In this document: positions 27,715 through 37,000 of the stretch, in pieces
How the letters are laid out: each line of letters opens with the position of its first letter
How positions within the stretch are numbered: position 1 is the stretch's first letter
NCBI RefSeq assembly: GCF_947496075.1
Contig: NZ_CANMBJ010000002.1
Coordinates: 496,001 to 560,000 of the forward strand
Source: an uncultured Tateyamaria sp.
Lineage (GTDB): Bacteria; Pseudomonadota; Alphaproteobacteria; Rhodobacterales; Rhodobacteraceae
Reading direction: 5' to 3'
DNA length: 64,000 bases
Notes under the pieces: generated by a model
Database searches by the model: none
Seen by the model: the letters and a program-made list of their open reading frames with translations, nothing else
Told to the model about the DNA's origin: nothing
Translations under genes and position numbers: made by a program

Positions 27715-28464
27715 ATGAGCGGACCAGACTATCTCGACACGCCACAAGGGCGGCGGCTCGCCTATCATCGGAGCGAAGGAACGGGGCCATGGGTCGTGTT
27801 CCTTGGCGGACTGAAATCCGACATGGAAGGGACCAAGGCCATCCACCTCGAAGCCTGGTGCCGTGCCCAGGGCCGCGCGTTCCTGCGGTTCGACTATTCC
27901 GGTCACGGGATCAGCTCCGGCACCTTCGAAGAGGGGTGTATTGGCGACTGGGCCGAAGACACTGCTTACGCCATGCACACCCTGACCGACGGCAAGTTGA
28001 TCGTGGTGGGCAGTTCCATGGGCGGCTGGCAATCGTTACTTTTTGCCCGCACGCACCCGGATCGGGTGGCGGGGCTGGTGACCATTGCCGCCGCCCCCGA
28101 CTTCACCGAAGATGGCTATTGGGCCTCCTTCACCGACGCGCAAAAAGCAACGCTGGAAGCCGAAGGCCAGATCGCTATGCCGTCGGATTACATGGAGCCT
28201 TACATCATCACCAAGCGCCTGATCGAAGACGGGCTTAACAACCTCGTTTTGCGCGACCCGCTGCCGCTGCCGTTCCCCGTGCGCTGCCTCCAGGGCACCG
28301 CCGACACCGCCGTCTCCACCGAAACCGCTGTCCGCCTTCTGAACCATGCCGACAGCCCCGACATGCGGCTGAACCTGGTCAAAGGCGCCGATCACCGCTT
28401 TTCCGACGGTCCCTGCCTCGGCCTGATCGAAGACGCCATCACTGACATTCTGGAGAGCGCATGA
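27715..28464 (+). CDS. Alpha/beta hydrolase
   Basis: A 249-residue alpha/beta hydrolase of the palmitoyl-thioesterase-like/BAAT type. It shows FLGGLKSDMEG (oxyanion region), FDYSGHGISSG, the nucleophile elbow GSSMGGWQSLL near residue 105 and a late GADHRFSDG with the catalytic His. AGGAGGGGAC precedes the ATG. It is first of four tightly packed genes, overlapping the next by 4 bases (ATGA). It is probably controlled by the divergent ArsR-SRPBCC protein. Confidence 0.83.
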   Translation: MSGPDYLDTPQGRRLAYHRSEGTGPWVVFLGGLKSDMEGTKAIHLEAWCRAQGRAFLRFDYSGHGISSGTFEEGCIGDWAEDTAYAMHTLTDGKLIVVGSSMGGWQSLLFARTHPDRVAGLVTIAAAPDFTEDGYWASFTDAQKATLEAEGQIAMPSDYMEPYIITKRLIEDGLNNLVLRDPLPLPFPVRCLQGTADTAVSTETAVRLLNHADSPDMRLNLVKGADHRFSDGPCLGLIEDAITDILESA

Positions 28465-29441
28465 AAACCTTCGGCAAGGCGCTCGGCCGCATCCTCCTCA
28501 TCCTCGTCCTGCTGATCGCGGGCCTCTGGCTTTTCGGCCCCTACGAAAAGGCGCCGCTGACCCCCACGATCACCGAGATAGGTGAGGACCTCGACGCACA
28601 TTTCGCAACTGTCGAAAGCCGGTTCGACGATATCACCCCCGGCACGAAAAAGCGGATCGTCTGGGCCGGTGACGCAGGCGCTCAAACCGACTGGTCCATT
28701 CTCTATATCCACGGCTTCTCCGCCACCTCCGAAGAAATCCGCCCCGTCCCCGACCGCATCGCTGAAACTCTTGGCGCAAACCTGATCTACACACGGCTTC
28801 AAGGCCACGGACGCAGCAGCGACGCGCTTGCCGAAGGAACGGTCCAAGGCTGGGTCAACGATCTCGCCGAAGGGCTGACCGCCGCGCGCGCCGCTGGGAC
28901 CAAGGTACTGATCCTCTCCACCTCCACCGGGGCCACACTCGTCACCGCCACGGCCCAAGACGCAGACCTCATGGAAAACGTTGCGGGCATCATCCTCGTT
29001 TCACCCAATTACGGGCTCAGCAACCCGCTCGCCAAACTGCTCAGCTGGCCCGCTGCCCGCTATTGGCTGCCGCCACTGGCCGGAGACCGGCGCAGCTTCA
29101 AACCCCGAAGCGAAGAACATGGGCTATACTGGACAACCGAGTATCCAAGCGTCGCCGTCATGCCGATGGCGGCCCTGATTGACGCGGTCGCTGACATGGA
29201 TCACAGTACCCAAACGATCCCGGCGCTCTTCTGGTACGCGCAAGCCGACGAAGTCGTCCGCCCGGACCTGACAGCCCAAGTCGTACAGGCATGGGGCGCC
29301 CCCACCCACATAGTCAACCCGACCATGGGTGCGCAGGACGACCCGCAATCCCACGTCATCTCGGGCAACATCATGTCTCCCGGCCAGACAGACGCGACAG
29401 TTCAGGGTATGCTCGACTGGATTGCCACGCTGGAGAACTGA
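28461..29441 (+). CDS. Membrane-anchored alpha/beta hydrolase
   Basis: A 326-residue hydrolase with an N-terminal hydrophobic anchor (ILLILVLLIAGLWLFG, residues about 11-26). It has the oxyanion motif YIHGFSATSEE, TRLQGHGRSSD, a nucleophile elbow with unusual sequence STSTGATLV near residue 154 (Ser inside S-x-S-T-G) and a late SHVISG His. It is probably an esterase acting at the cytoplasmic membrane. It overlaps the previous gene by 4 bases and is followed after 1 base by the VOC gene. Confidence 0.8.
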   Translation: MKTFGKALGRILLILVLLIAGLWLFGPYEKAPLTPTITEIGEDLDAHFATVESRFDDITPGTKKRIVWAGDAGAQTDWSILYIHGFSATSEEIRPVPDRIAETLGANLIYTRLQGHGRSSDALAEGTVQGWVNDLAEGLTAARAAGTKVLILSTSTGATLVTATAQDADLMENVAGIILVSPNYGLSNPLAKLLSWPAARYWLPPLAGDRRSFKPRSEEHGLYWTTEYPSVAVMPMAALIDAVADMDHSTQTIPALFWYAQADEVVRPDLTAQVVQAWGAPTHIVNPTMGAQDDPQSHVISGNIMSPGQTDATVQGMLDWIATLEN

Positions 29442-29442
29442 C

Positions 29443-29871
29443 ATGGACCAACGCGTCTCGCTCATCACGCTCGGTGCCCGCGACATGGACAAGCTGGCGG
29501 CGTTCTACGAGGCGCTGGGCTGGCAACGGGTCGACAGCCCCGATGGGGTCATCGCCTTTGACCTGATCGGGCAGACGCTTGGGCTCTACCCGCTTCAGGC
29601 CCTCGCGGACGAGATCGGACTGCCCATCGATCAACTGGGGCGCGGGGCCATAACCCTCGCGCACAATGTCCCGGACAAGTCCGATGTCGCTCCGCTCCTT
29701 GCGCAGGCCGCGGCCGCTGGGGCCAACATCCTGAAACCGGCCCAGGACGTGTTCTGGGGTGGGCATCACGGCTACTTTGCCGACCCCGAAGGAAACATTT
29801 GGGAAGTCGCCCACAACCCGTTCTCCCCGCTTGGGCCAAACGGCGAATTCCAATGGAACGGGGCAGCTTGA
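29443..29871 (+). CDS. VOC (glyoxalase/bleomycin-resistance) family protein
   Basis: A 142-residue VOC protein: LITLGARDMDKLAAFYEALGW at the N-terminus and GYFADPEGNIWEVAHNP at the C-terminus. The latter is the typical last strand with the metal-binding Glu. The first metal ligand position appears to be Thr/Leu rather than His, so metal binding may be lost. The ATG at 29443 lies 1 base after the hydrolase stop. Function is unknown; context suggests small-molecule binding or detoxification. Confidence 0.8.
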   Translation: MDQRVSLITLGARDMDKLAAFYEALGWQRVDSPDGVIAFDLIGQTLGLYPLQALADEIGLPIDQLGRGAITLAHNVPDKSDVAPLLAQAAAAGANILKPAQDVFWGGHHGYFADPEGNIWEVAHNPFSPLGPNGEFQWNGAA

Positions 29872-30504
29872 ATGCGCCGCCCCGGCAGCATGTGGAGCCT
29901 TGAAAACCTTGGCCGCGTGCGACTGTCCAAGCACTTCTACATGCGCGACTTCCTCTATTCGGAAATCGGCAACTACCACGAAATCCAGAACCTTCCGCGC
30001 GACCCGGACCTCGCCATCGCCAATGGAAAGCAGCTCTGCACCCAACTGCTCGACCCGCTCGAAGAAACCTTTGGCAGGCTTGCCATACGCTCCGGCTACC
30101 GCTCGCCTGAACTCAACCGGTACGGCAATGAAAACAGGCTGAACTGCGCCCGTAACGACAATCCCATTGAATGCCACATCTGGGATTGGGGGCAGCGGGA
30201 TGCGGCTATCGCGGGCACATCACTCGCGATCCCATGGTTCACCGACCAATACGAACAGGGGCGTGACTGGCGCGATCTGGCATGGTGGGTTCACGACCAT
30301 TTGCCCTATTCCGGCATGTGGTTCTTTCCAAAACTCTGCGCCTTCAACCTTGATTGGCGCCCAACACCACACCGCATGATTGGCAGCTATATCGCGCCCA
30401 AGGGTCTGCTCCTGCGCCGCGGGGACGACCCCGCCGAGCCGTTGGAGCAAAGACAGCGTCGCTATGCCGATTTCCCACCATTTCGCGGAATCGCCTACCC
30501 TTGA
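29872..30504 (+). CDS. Hypothetical protein with peptidase M15-like features
   Basis: A 210-residue protein beginning directly after the VOC stop (TGAATG). It contains FYMRDFLYSE, LCTQLLDPLEETFG and IRSGYRSPELN near residue 84, the arrangement typical of M15-type (D-Ala-D-Ala carboxypeptidase-like) domains. CHIWDWG near residue 103 stands where the zinc-binding HxxxxxxD occurs, and HDHLPYS near residue 143 may supply another ligand. No signal peptide is seen, so a role outside peptidoglycan is possible. I am unsure it is catalytic. Confidence 0.6.
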   Translation: MRRPGSMWSLENLGRVRLSKHFYMRDFLYSEIGNYHEIQNLPRDPDLAIANGKQLCTQLLDPLEETFGRLAIRSGYRSPELNRYGNENRLNCARNDNPIECHIWDWGQRDAAIAGTSLAIPWFTDQYEQGRDWRDLAWWVHDHLPYSGMWFFPKLCAFNLDWRPTPHRMIGSYIAPKGLLLRRGDDPAEPLEQRQRRYADFPPFRGIAYP

Positions 30505-30626
30505 TGCAGTGGGTGCGATGCAATATGTGTCAACCTGTATACTTTACACCAATATCTGGTTTGTGAGTTGACGTAGCCCAGCAAAATAAGGGATTTTGCG
30601 CCCCAATACACCTGGGGGGACAGGCA

Positions 30627-31697
30627 ATGAAACGATTCTTGGGAGCGGCGGCGCTGGCATTGGCTGCGTCGGCCACGACGGCTGCGGCACAGGCATGCGG
30701 CGGCGTCTACACGGTAGAACGGGGCGACAGCCTGTCCGTGATCGCTGACCAGCAATACAAAAACGCGACCAAGTGGACAGAGGTGCACCGCAATAACCTG
30801 TCTGTCATTGGAGAGAACCCCAATGCCCTACTGGTCGGAATGGAGTTGCGCCTGGGCTGTATCGACGGTCTGCCGGTCGGACTGCCCGGCGCGACGACAA
30901 CCACTGCACCCGTCATACAGACGGCGACGACAGCCCCCACACGGCGCAAACTCGAACAGTCGATCAATATCGTAACGGCAGGTGACTTTGCCCCTTTCAC
31001 CGACCAAGCCCTTGAAAACGAAGGGCTCATTACGGATGTCGTCCACACGGCGATGCGCAGCTCGCAATCGAATGACAACTACCGTGTGCATTGGGTCAAC
31101 GACTGGTCATCGCACCTCGATCCGCTGATGACCAACGCCATGATGGACATGGCTTTTCCCTGGTACAAACCCGATTGCGCAGGCTCCCCGGACAATTACC
31201 GCTGTACGAATTTCCACTTCTCGGACCCGATGTTCGAGATGCTGATCCTGCTCTTTGTGGACAAAACCCGGCCCATCCCCTTTGCGCAGGACAGCGATAT
31301 CGAGGGGCGCACACTTTGCCGTCCGGCAGGGTATTTCACCCATGATCTCGACCGCGCTGACCGGCGTTGGATCACCGATGGCAAAATCACTTTGAAGCAG
31401 CCTCAGACCGTGAAGGGATGCTTTGATATGCTGGTCGCAGGTGAGGTGGACGCCGTTGCGATGAACGAATTCACGGGCCGCGCCGCGATCAAGGATCTGG
31501 GCCTAAAGGATCAGGTCGAAGTGGTGCAGGGCCGCCCGGTGTCTATCGAAGGGTTGCACGTCCTTGTCCACAAGGATCACCCCAATGCAGACGCGCTCTT
31601 GTCGACCATCAACGGTGGGCTGGATGCGATCAAGCTTTCCGGCGAATACCAGCAGGTGATTGACCGGCATATGTCAAAGATCTGGGCTGATTTCTGA
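30627..31697 (+). CDS. LysM domain fused to a family 3 solute-binding protein (copy 1)
   Basis: A 356-residue exported protein. It has a signal peptide (ALALAASATTAAAQA), a LysM domain at about 27-78 (YTVERGDSLSVIADQQY), a Thr/Pro-rich linker, then a bacterial extracellular solute-binding domain family 3 from about residue 112 (INIVTAGDFAPFTD) to the end. LysM binds peptidoglycan, so the solute-binding lobe would be held at the cell wall. No ABC permease or kinase is adjacent. The stop overlaps the next start by one base (TGATG). Confidence 0.85.
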   Translation: MKRFLGAAALALAASATTAAAQACGGVYTVERGDSLSVIADQQYKNATKWTEVHRNNLSVIGENPNALLVGMELRLGCIDGLPVGLPGATTTTAPVIQTATTAPTRRKLEQSINIVTAGDFAPFTDQALENEGLITDVVHTAMRSSQSNDNYRVHWVNDWSSHLDPLMTNAMMDMAFPWYKPDCAGSPDNYRCTNFHFSDPMFEMLILLFVDKTRPIPFAQDSDIEGRTLCRPAGYFTHDLDRADRRWITDGKITLKQPQTVKGCFDMLVAGEVDAVAMNEFTGRAAIKDLGLKDQVEVVQGRPVSIEGLHVLVHKDHPNADALLSTINGGLDAIKLSGEYQQVIDRHMSKIWADF

Positions 31698-32746
31698 TGT
31701 TGCGTCGTCTCGTTCTCTCGACGGCTGCGTGCCTCGGGTTTGGCTCGGCGGCCATGGCATGCCAGCCTTCTCTGGTCGTGGCGCCGGGTGATACGCTGTT
31801 TTCGATTGCCGAAGAGCAGCTTGGCGATCTGTCACGCTGGTCGCTGATCTTCTACAACAACCCGGACATTCAGGGGGGCAGCCTGCTGGACCTGCCTGCG
31901 GGCACCGTGTTGTCCATTCCGTGCCCGGATGTGGTTGCACAACCCCAAGCACCAACACCGACAGTGCAGGCGGACCCCAAACCCTTGCAGCAAGAGGTCG
32001 AAGCCGAGATCAAGCTGGTTACCGCCTCGAACTATGCGCCATTCACCGATCTGGATTGGCCGGGGCAGGGGATGCTGACCGAATTGGTCAACGCTGCGTT
32101 TGAAACCACGCCGAACCCGCTGACTTATTCCATCGAATGGGAAAATGACTGGTCCAAGCATCTCTTTCCAATGCTCGACAGCAAGGAGTTTGACATGGGG
32201 TTCCCGTGGTTCAAACCGGACTGCGCGGGCAATCCGTCAAACGAACGCTGCGCCAATTTCCATTTCTCCGAACCGCTTGTCGATCTGGTCATCCTGCTGT
32301 TTGCTCGAGCCGAGGACCGGTTCACGTTTGCGCAGGACACGGACTTGCACGGGAAAACCCTGTGTCGGCCTGCCGGGTATTTTACCCATGATCTGGATCG
32401 CGCCGACCGGCGTTGGCTGAGCGATGGGTTGGTCACGCTGGCGCAACCCGCCACACCTGACGATTGCTTCAAGATGCTTGTGGCGGGTGACGTGGACGCC
32501 GTGGCCTTGAATGAATTTCTTGGCGTGCAAAAGATGTTCGAGATGGGGCTGACGGACAAGGTGGCACCTTTGTCCCGGCCCGTGTCGATCGAGGGGTTGC
32601 ATGTGTTGATTTCCAAGAAGCACTGGCGGGGAACAGCGCATCTTTATCGCTTCAACGCAGGGCTGGCGAAACTCAAGCAAAGCGACCGCTACAACGAGAT
32701 TGTCAGCCGACACCTTGCGCTCTTTTGGGATCAGATCAAGAGTTGA
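31697..32746 (+). CDS. LysM domain fused to a family 3 solute-binding protein (copy 2)
   Basis: A 349-residue paralogue of the previous gene with the same order: signal peptide, LysM (VVAPGDTLFSIAEEQLGD), a linker, then the solute-binding domain (IKLVTASNYAPFTDLDW). Shared landmarks are PWFKPDCAGNP/PWYKPDCAGSP, CRPAGYFTHDLDRADRRW and VSIEGLHVL. The duplication is tandem and translationally coupled. Conserved Cys residues (PDCAG, RCANF, LCRPAG, DCF) suggest disulfides. The ligand is unknown. Confidence 0.85.
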   Translation: MLRRLVLSTAACLGFGSAAMACQPSLVVAPGDTLFSIAEEQLGDLSRWSLIFYNNPDIQGGSLLDLPAGTVLSIPCPDVVAQPQAPTPTVQADPKPLQQEVEAEIKLVTASNYAPFTDLDWPGQGMLTELVNAAFETTPNPLTYSIEWENDWSKHLFPMLDSKEFDMGFPWFKPDCAGNPSNERCANFHFSEPLVDLVILLFARAEDRFTFAQDTDLHGKTLCRPAGYFTHDLDRADRRWLSDGLVTLAQPATPDDCFKMLVAGDVDAVALNEFLGVQKMFEMGLTDKVAPLSRPVSIEGLHVLISKKHWRGTAHLYRFNAGLAKLKQSDRYNEIVSRHLALFWDQIKS

Positions 32747-32842
32747 TCGACCGGCAGGGCTTGCCGCCGCCCGCGCGGCAGGCCATGGTAAACAAAACGT
32801 TAATCAGCAGGCAGCAGATGGCGCGAATGGCAGGGCAGGGGC

Positions 32843-33553
32843 ATGGCTGAGCCCCTTGTTTTTCTTCCCGGAATGATGTGCGACGCGCGGCTCTTTGGTC
32901 CGCAGATTGCTGAATTGTCTTCCGAATTTTCGGTGATGGTGTCGCCTGTAACCCGCGGGGAACGGATCGAGGAGATCGCAAGCGGCCTGCTCGACGAACT
33001 TCCCCAACGTTTCGCGCTGGCAGGTCTATCCATGGGCGGGATCGTCGCAATGGAAATCCTGCGCCGCGCTCCGGATCGCGTCACCCGACTGGCGCTGATG
33101 GACACCAACCCGCTGGCTGAAACGCCGCAGGTCGCGGCGGCCCGCGAGCCTCAGATCGTGAAGGTCCGGACGGGGCGGATGCAAGAGGTGATGCGGGATG
33201 AGATGAAGCCCAACTACCTCGCGCCCGGACCTTATGTGAACGAGATCCTCGATCTCGTGATGGACATGGCGTCTGCCCTTGGGCCGGAGGTTTTCATGCG
33301 CCAATCCCGCGCCTTGCAACGCCGCCGGGACCAGCAGGGCACGCTGCGGAAATGTAAGGTCCCGACCTTGGTTCTGTGTGGTGCGCATGATGAATTGTGC
33401 CCGGTCAAACGGCATACGTTCATGGCAGAGCTGATCCCGGGAGCCGAGCTGAAAGTGTTGGACGACGCGGGGCATTTGCCGACGCTGGAGATGCCAGCGG
33501 AGACGACACAAGCGCTGCGAGACTGGTTGAAACAGCCGCTGATCTTGCGGTGA
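32843..33553 (+). CDS. Alpha/beta hydrolase
   Basis: A 236-residue alpha/beta hydrolase with FLPGMMCDARLFG (oxyanion region), the nucleophile elbow GLSMGGIVAMEI near residue 62, LCGAHDELCPV with the acid Asp near residue 178, and DAGHLPTLEMP with the catalytic His near residue 214. The layout is that of MenH- or carboxylesterase-type enzymes. It stands alone, about 96 bases after the LysM proteins. The substrate is unknown. Confidence 0.82.
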   Translation: MAEPLVFLPGMMCDARLFGPQIAELSSEFSVMVSPVTRGERIEEIASGLLDELPQRFALAGLSMGGIVAMEILRRAPDRVTRLALMDTNPLAETPQVAAAREPQIVKVRTGRMQEVMRDEMKPNYLAPGPYVNEILDLVMDMASALGPEVFMRQSRALQRRRDQQGTLRKCKVPTLVLCGAHDELCPVKRHTFMAELIPGAELKVLDDAGHLPTLEMPAETTQALRDWLKQPLILR

Positions 33554-33561
33554 GAACGGGT

Positions 33562-33579
33562 TTGTCCCCGCGGGGACAA
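33562..33579. repeat. 18-bp perfect palindrome
   Basis: TTGTCCCCGCGGGGACAA lies 9 bases after the hydrolase stop and may be a transcript end. The 16-base core TGTCCCCGCGGGGACA recurs inside cobL at 61677-61692, so it may also be a dispersed short palindromic element. Confidence 0.5.
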
Positions 33580-33916
33580 GCTGTTCGGTTCAGAGACGAA
33601 TTCTCAATGACTTCGGGATTGTCGTGGAGAAAGAGAGGGTTGGCCCTGCGCACGGTGTGATATGTGCATGTTAACCGGTGGCGAGGCAGACTGACCCTCG
33701 GAGGGGGGGCGGCATTGTGACGGCTGGAATTAAGTCTGTCGCAAAGACCCCACATTGGACTGTTAAGTTGGTATGCCCAGACGCGGGTTTTGTGCAATCC
33801 GGCTGAGTGTCTCTCCGAGCCCATCTGAATCATTGCGGCTTTGCATTGCGTGCCCTCGCAGCGCAAATGACTGCTGCAGGTGCGGGTGATCGCACATCAA
33901 ATGCCAATGCGCAGAA

Positions 33917-33956
33917 GCGATGCCTCTTCTGCTCAAATCCGTCGAAGAGGCATCGC
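33917..33956. terminator. Long hairpin downstream of the nuclease gene
   Basis: A perfect 13-bp stem, GCGATGCCTCTTC (33917-33929) with GAAGAGGCATCGC (33944-33956) and a 14-base loop. An alternative, mutually exclusive stem GCAGAAG/CTTCTGC (33911-33917 with 33926-33932) overlaps its left arm. No long U-run follows on either strand. Confidence 0.5.
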
Positions 33957-33998
33957 ACTTTACTTTAAGACCGTTGCCAAACTTCGTGGTCTAGCAAG

Positions 33999-34028
33999 CG
34001 CGTGCGCCAAGACTGCAAGGCGCACGCG
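33999..34028 (-). terminator. Hairpin immediately after the nuclease stop
   Basis: A perfect 10-bp stem, CGCGTGCGCC (33999-34008) with GGCGCACGCG (34019-34028), 13 bases past the stop of the minus-strand nuclease gene. It is GC-rich but without a U-run, so it is probably a mRNA 3' end or a factor-assisted terminator. Confidence 0.5.
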
Positions 34029-34041
34029 TCAAAGTGTTGGC

Positions 34042-37000
34042 TCACCCAACCAGAATGTCATCCGGATTGGTGTTGATACCAATAATCAGCGGATCGTGAT
34101 CGGACGACGCAAACAGGCTGTCTTCGAAGAAGTTCGCGTTGTTGAATGCCGAGTTGTAGTTCAAGAGGTCTGGTTCGTCGGCGTTGATGTGCCACTCGGC
34201 TGCACCGGTGATCCATCCGGCCATGTCATCCGAGGCGATGGCATGATCAAGAGAACCCCGCTGACCGTCAAAGACAAAACTGTATGCCTCGTCTTGGCCG
34301 ATGAACTGATCAATCAGGTCCACCAGACCGGGATCATCGGCAAGCGATTGCACCGGATCTTCCTGTGCATAGGCGTTGAGATCGCCCATGATGATGAAGT
34401 TGGACACACCACCGCCCATGTAGTCATTTTCGATCCAGGTCTGGACCTCGGCCGCGGCGTCGGCGCGAACCTGGTTCCAGAACGCCTGACCGTCCCCCTG
34501 GTCGTAATTGGGGTCGTTGATCAGCGCATCGATATCGGCCTGCGTGATGTCCGTGCCACCGCCGTCCAGATAGTCTTGCGCGGCTTCGACCAGATCGTCC
34601 AACCCGCTTGGGCCTTTCGATTTGAAGTGGTTTGAAACGATGGTGAACGTCTCGCCAGTCTCATTGTCTTCGAACGTGGCCGCGACCGCAGGGCGGTTCC
34701 GTTGGAAATCACCAACTTGAGCATCTGACGGCACCACAGCGTTCAGAACCTCTGCCAGGGCAAAGGTTGTCGCGGCTGAACTTTCGTCGAACGCGAGGAA
34801 TTCGGAATGCACAACCGACACAGCGTTGGCGTCATAGACGATGCCGGTTGTAATAGCATCGGTTCCGATAAAGCCTGCGTCGGTTGTTGGATCGACAAAG
34901 GCGTAGTTGGCGCCTGATCCGGTGTCCGTCGCTTCCACGTTCAGCGCATCGACCAGGGTCGCGATGGCCGAGTCCGCTCCGAAACCGCCGTTCTCGATCT
35001 CTTGCAGGGCGAAAACCTCTGCCCCGGTCCCTGTGATGGCGTCCACCAGCTTGTCGGTCTGCCGTTCAAGATCGGCCTCGGTTGAGGCCCCGCGCGGGTC
35101 CAGACCATTCGGGCCAGAGCCGCCTTCGCCACGCAAGGTAGAGAAGTAGTTCAGCACGTTGACCGATGCGACCTGGATGTTTCCGCCAACGTCCGGTGCT
35201 GTTTCTTCACGCGCGCCGGAATTGGTGCTTTCGTCGATATCCAGCGTCCCTTCGACCAGCATGCGGTATTCGCCAAAGCCAAAACTCATGACGCCGGTGG
35301 TCGGCCCGTCAAGCTCTGCGCCAAGGCGCAAAGTCGGTCCATCCTCGGTAAAGGTGTCGCCTGAATCAAGGAAACCATTGCCATTGTCGCCATCTGTCGT
35401 GTTGGCAATGTACTGGAACTCGTCCGGGTTCTGCTCTGACACACCGTCGTCGATCAGCAGCCGGTTATTAGCATTCTCTTCAGCCAGGGCCGCAACGTCT
35501 GCCGCTTCGGTTTGCGCATCGAAAATCTGGGTTGGTTGGGTCTGTATGCCCGCCGAGACGGTGATTTCACCAAAGCGGTCAAGGTTGAAGTTCTCGATCA
35601 CCGTGATGTTTTCGCCTTCGACACCGCTGTCGAGTGTAAAGCGCATGCCTTCGATGGCCTCAAAGTTCTGCGCGGCACCGCTGAGCAAGACGGTGGCTGC
35701 GGTTGGAAGCGCATTGCCCGATGACACGACTTGTATCCGATCCTGGGACAGTTGTGTCTGGCCAAAGAATTCGTCAACCACGCCGCGTGTCACGACCAGA
35801 TCGCCAACAGCCGGTTGGTTCTCTCCCCCGGTGAAAACGAATATCCCCTCCGAGGTCAGGGCGTTGCCGTCATCATCAGCGTCCTCTTCCTGCAGGAAGT
35901 ACCCGTTCTCGGTCACGTAGGTGACGATCGCTTCGACCGTGACGACCTGATCCACCAATTCGCTTTCAGCGCCTTCACCCTGAATGTCGGAAATCAGCAC
36001 CCGGTCGTCATCGTCCAACACTTCGACCGACGCCGTTGGGATCACGATGTCACCGCCCACTGGGTTGGTGAGGGTCACGGTGAAGGTTTCATCGTCTTCG
36101 ATCACCGTGTCGCCCGTCACTTCAAATGTGACCGTGGCGCAGGTTTGGCCTTCCGCAAACTCCACGGTGCCGGTCGGGAGGGTGCCGCCAAAATCCTCTG
36201 CATCGACATCGCCGCCGATGGTGAACTCAACGCTGCCTGCCTCGGACACGTCGCCGTCGCGTGTGATTTCAAAGCTGACTTCGGTCACGCCGTCGTCGCC
36301 TTCAAACACGTCGCCGCTCAGCGCGGCAATGGAATAGGTGGGGGCTTCGGGCTCTCCTGTTCCGCCGGTCCCCTCGATGACGAGGTTTTGAAAGGCAAAC
36401 GCCTCGGACCCGCCGTCGGTTTCGGCGGTGAAGGTCAGGTTCAGGGTGGACCCGGTGCCTTCGATCGATCCGGTCAGGGTTTGCAACATGTTGGACAGAA
36501 CCTCGCCCGATCCGGCAAGGGTCAGAGGGTCGCTTAGCGTTTCGACGCTTCCGCCCGCGAGGGTGTAGTCGAGTGACGCTGCTTCGTCGGCGACGAAGTC
36601 GAACAGAGACATCTCGGTGCCGCCGTCGATATTGTAGGTGAAGGTGAAGCTGTCGGAGCTTTCGAAATCGCCCATGGCGCCCGCGTCAATCGACAGCATC
36701 AGGTCGCTGAAGCCGGAAATGTCAAAGGCCCATGTGGCGGACACCGGACCGGATGTGTCGCTGTTGACCGTATCTGTTGCGCCAAAGAACGGGTCGGTGT
36801 TGGTGCTGCTGTCGATGATGCCGAGGCTGTCGCTTGGGAAGCTTCCGGCGCTGTCATCCACAAGGCTGAACGGTATGGACCCGCTTGTGCCCACCTGGAA
36901 GATCCCGAATCCGTCCCCGGCGCTGGAAAAGTCTGGCGCGTTGTTTGTGAAGGAAATCAGGTTCACATCCGCACCACCCGTCAGGGTCGACGCAACCACT

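Larger units (their letters stand above)
33554..34041. other. Gene-free stretch with three hairpins
   Basis: These 488 bases between convergent genes contain no credible coding sequence. They hold a palindrome close to the hydrolase stop and two long hairpins (13-bp and 10-bp stems) close to the end of the nuclease gene, listed separately. I see no tRNA or known RNA family. Confidence 0.55.

Noticed and set aside
33420-33866. 148-residue minus-strand frame downstream of the alpha/beta hydrolase
   Set aside because: Partly antisense to the hydrolase and without start signals or family resemblance.
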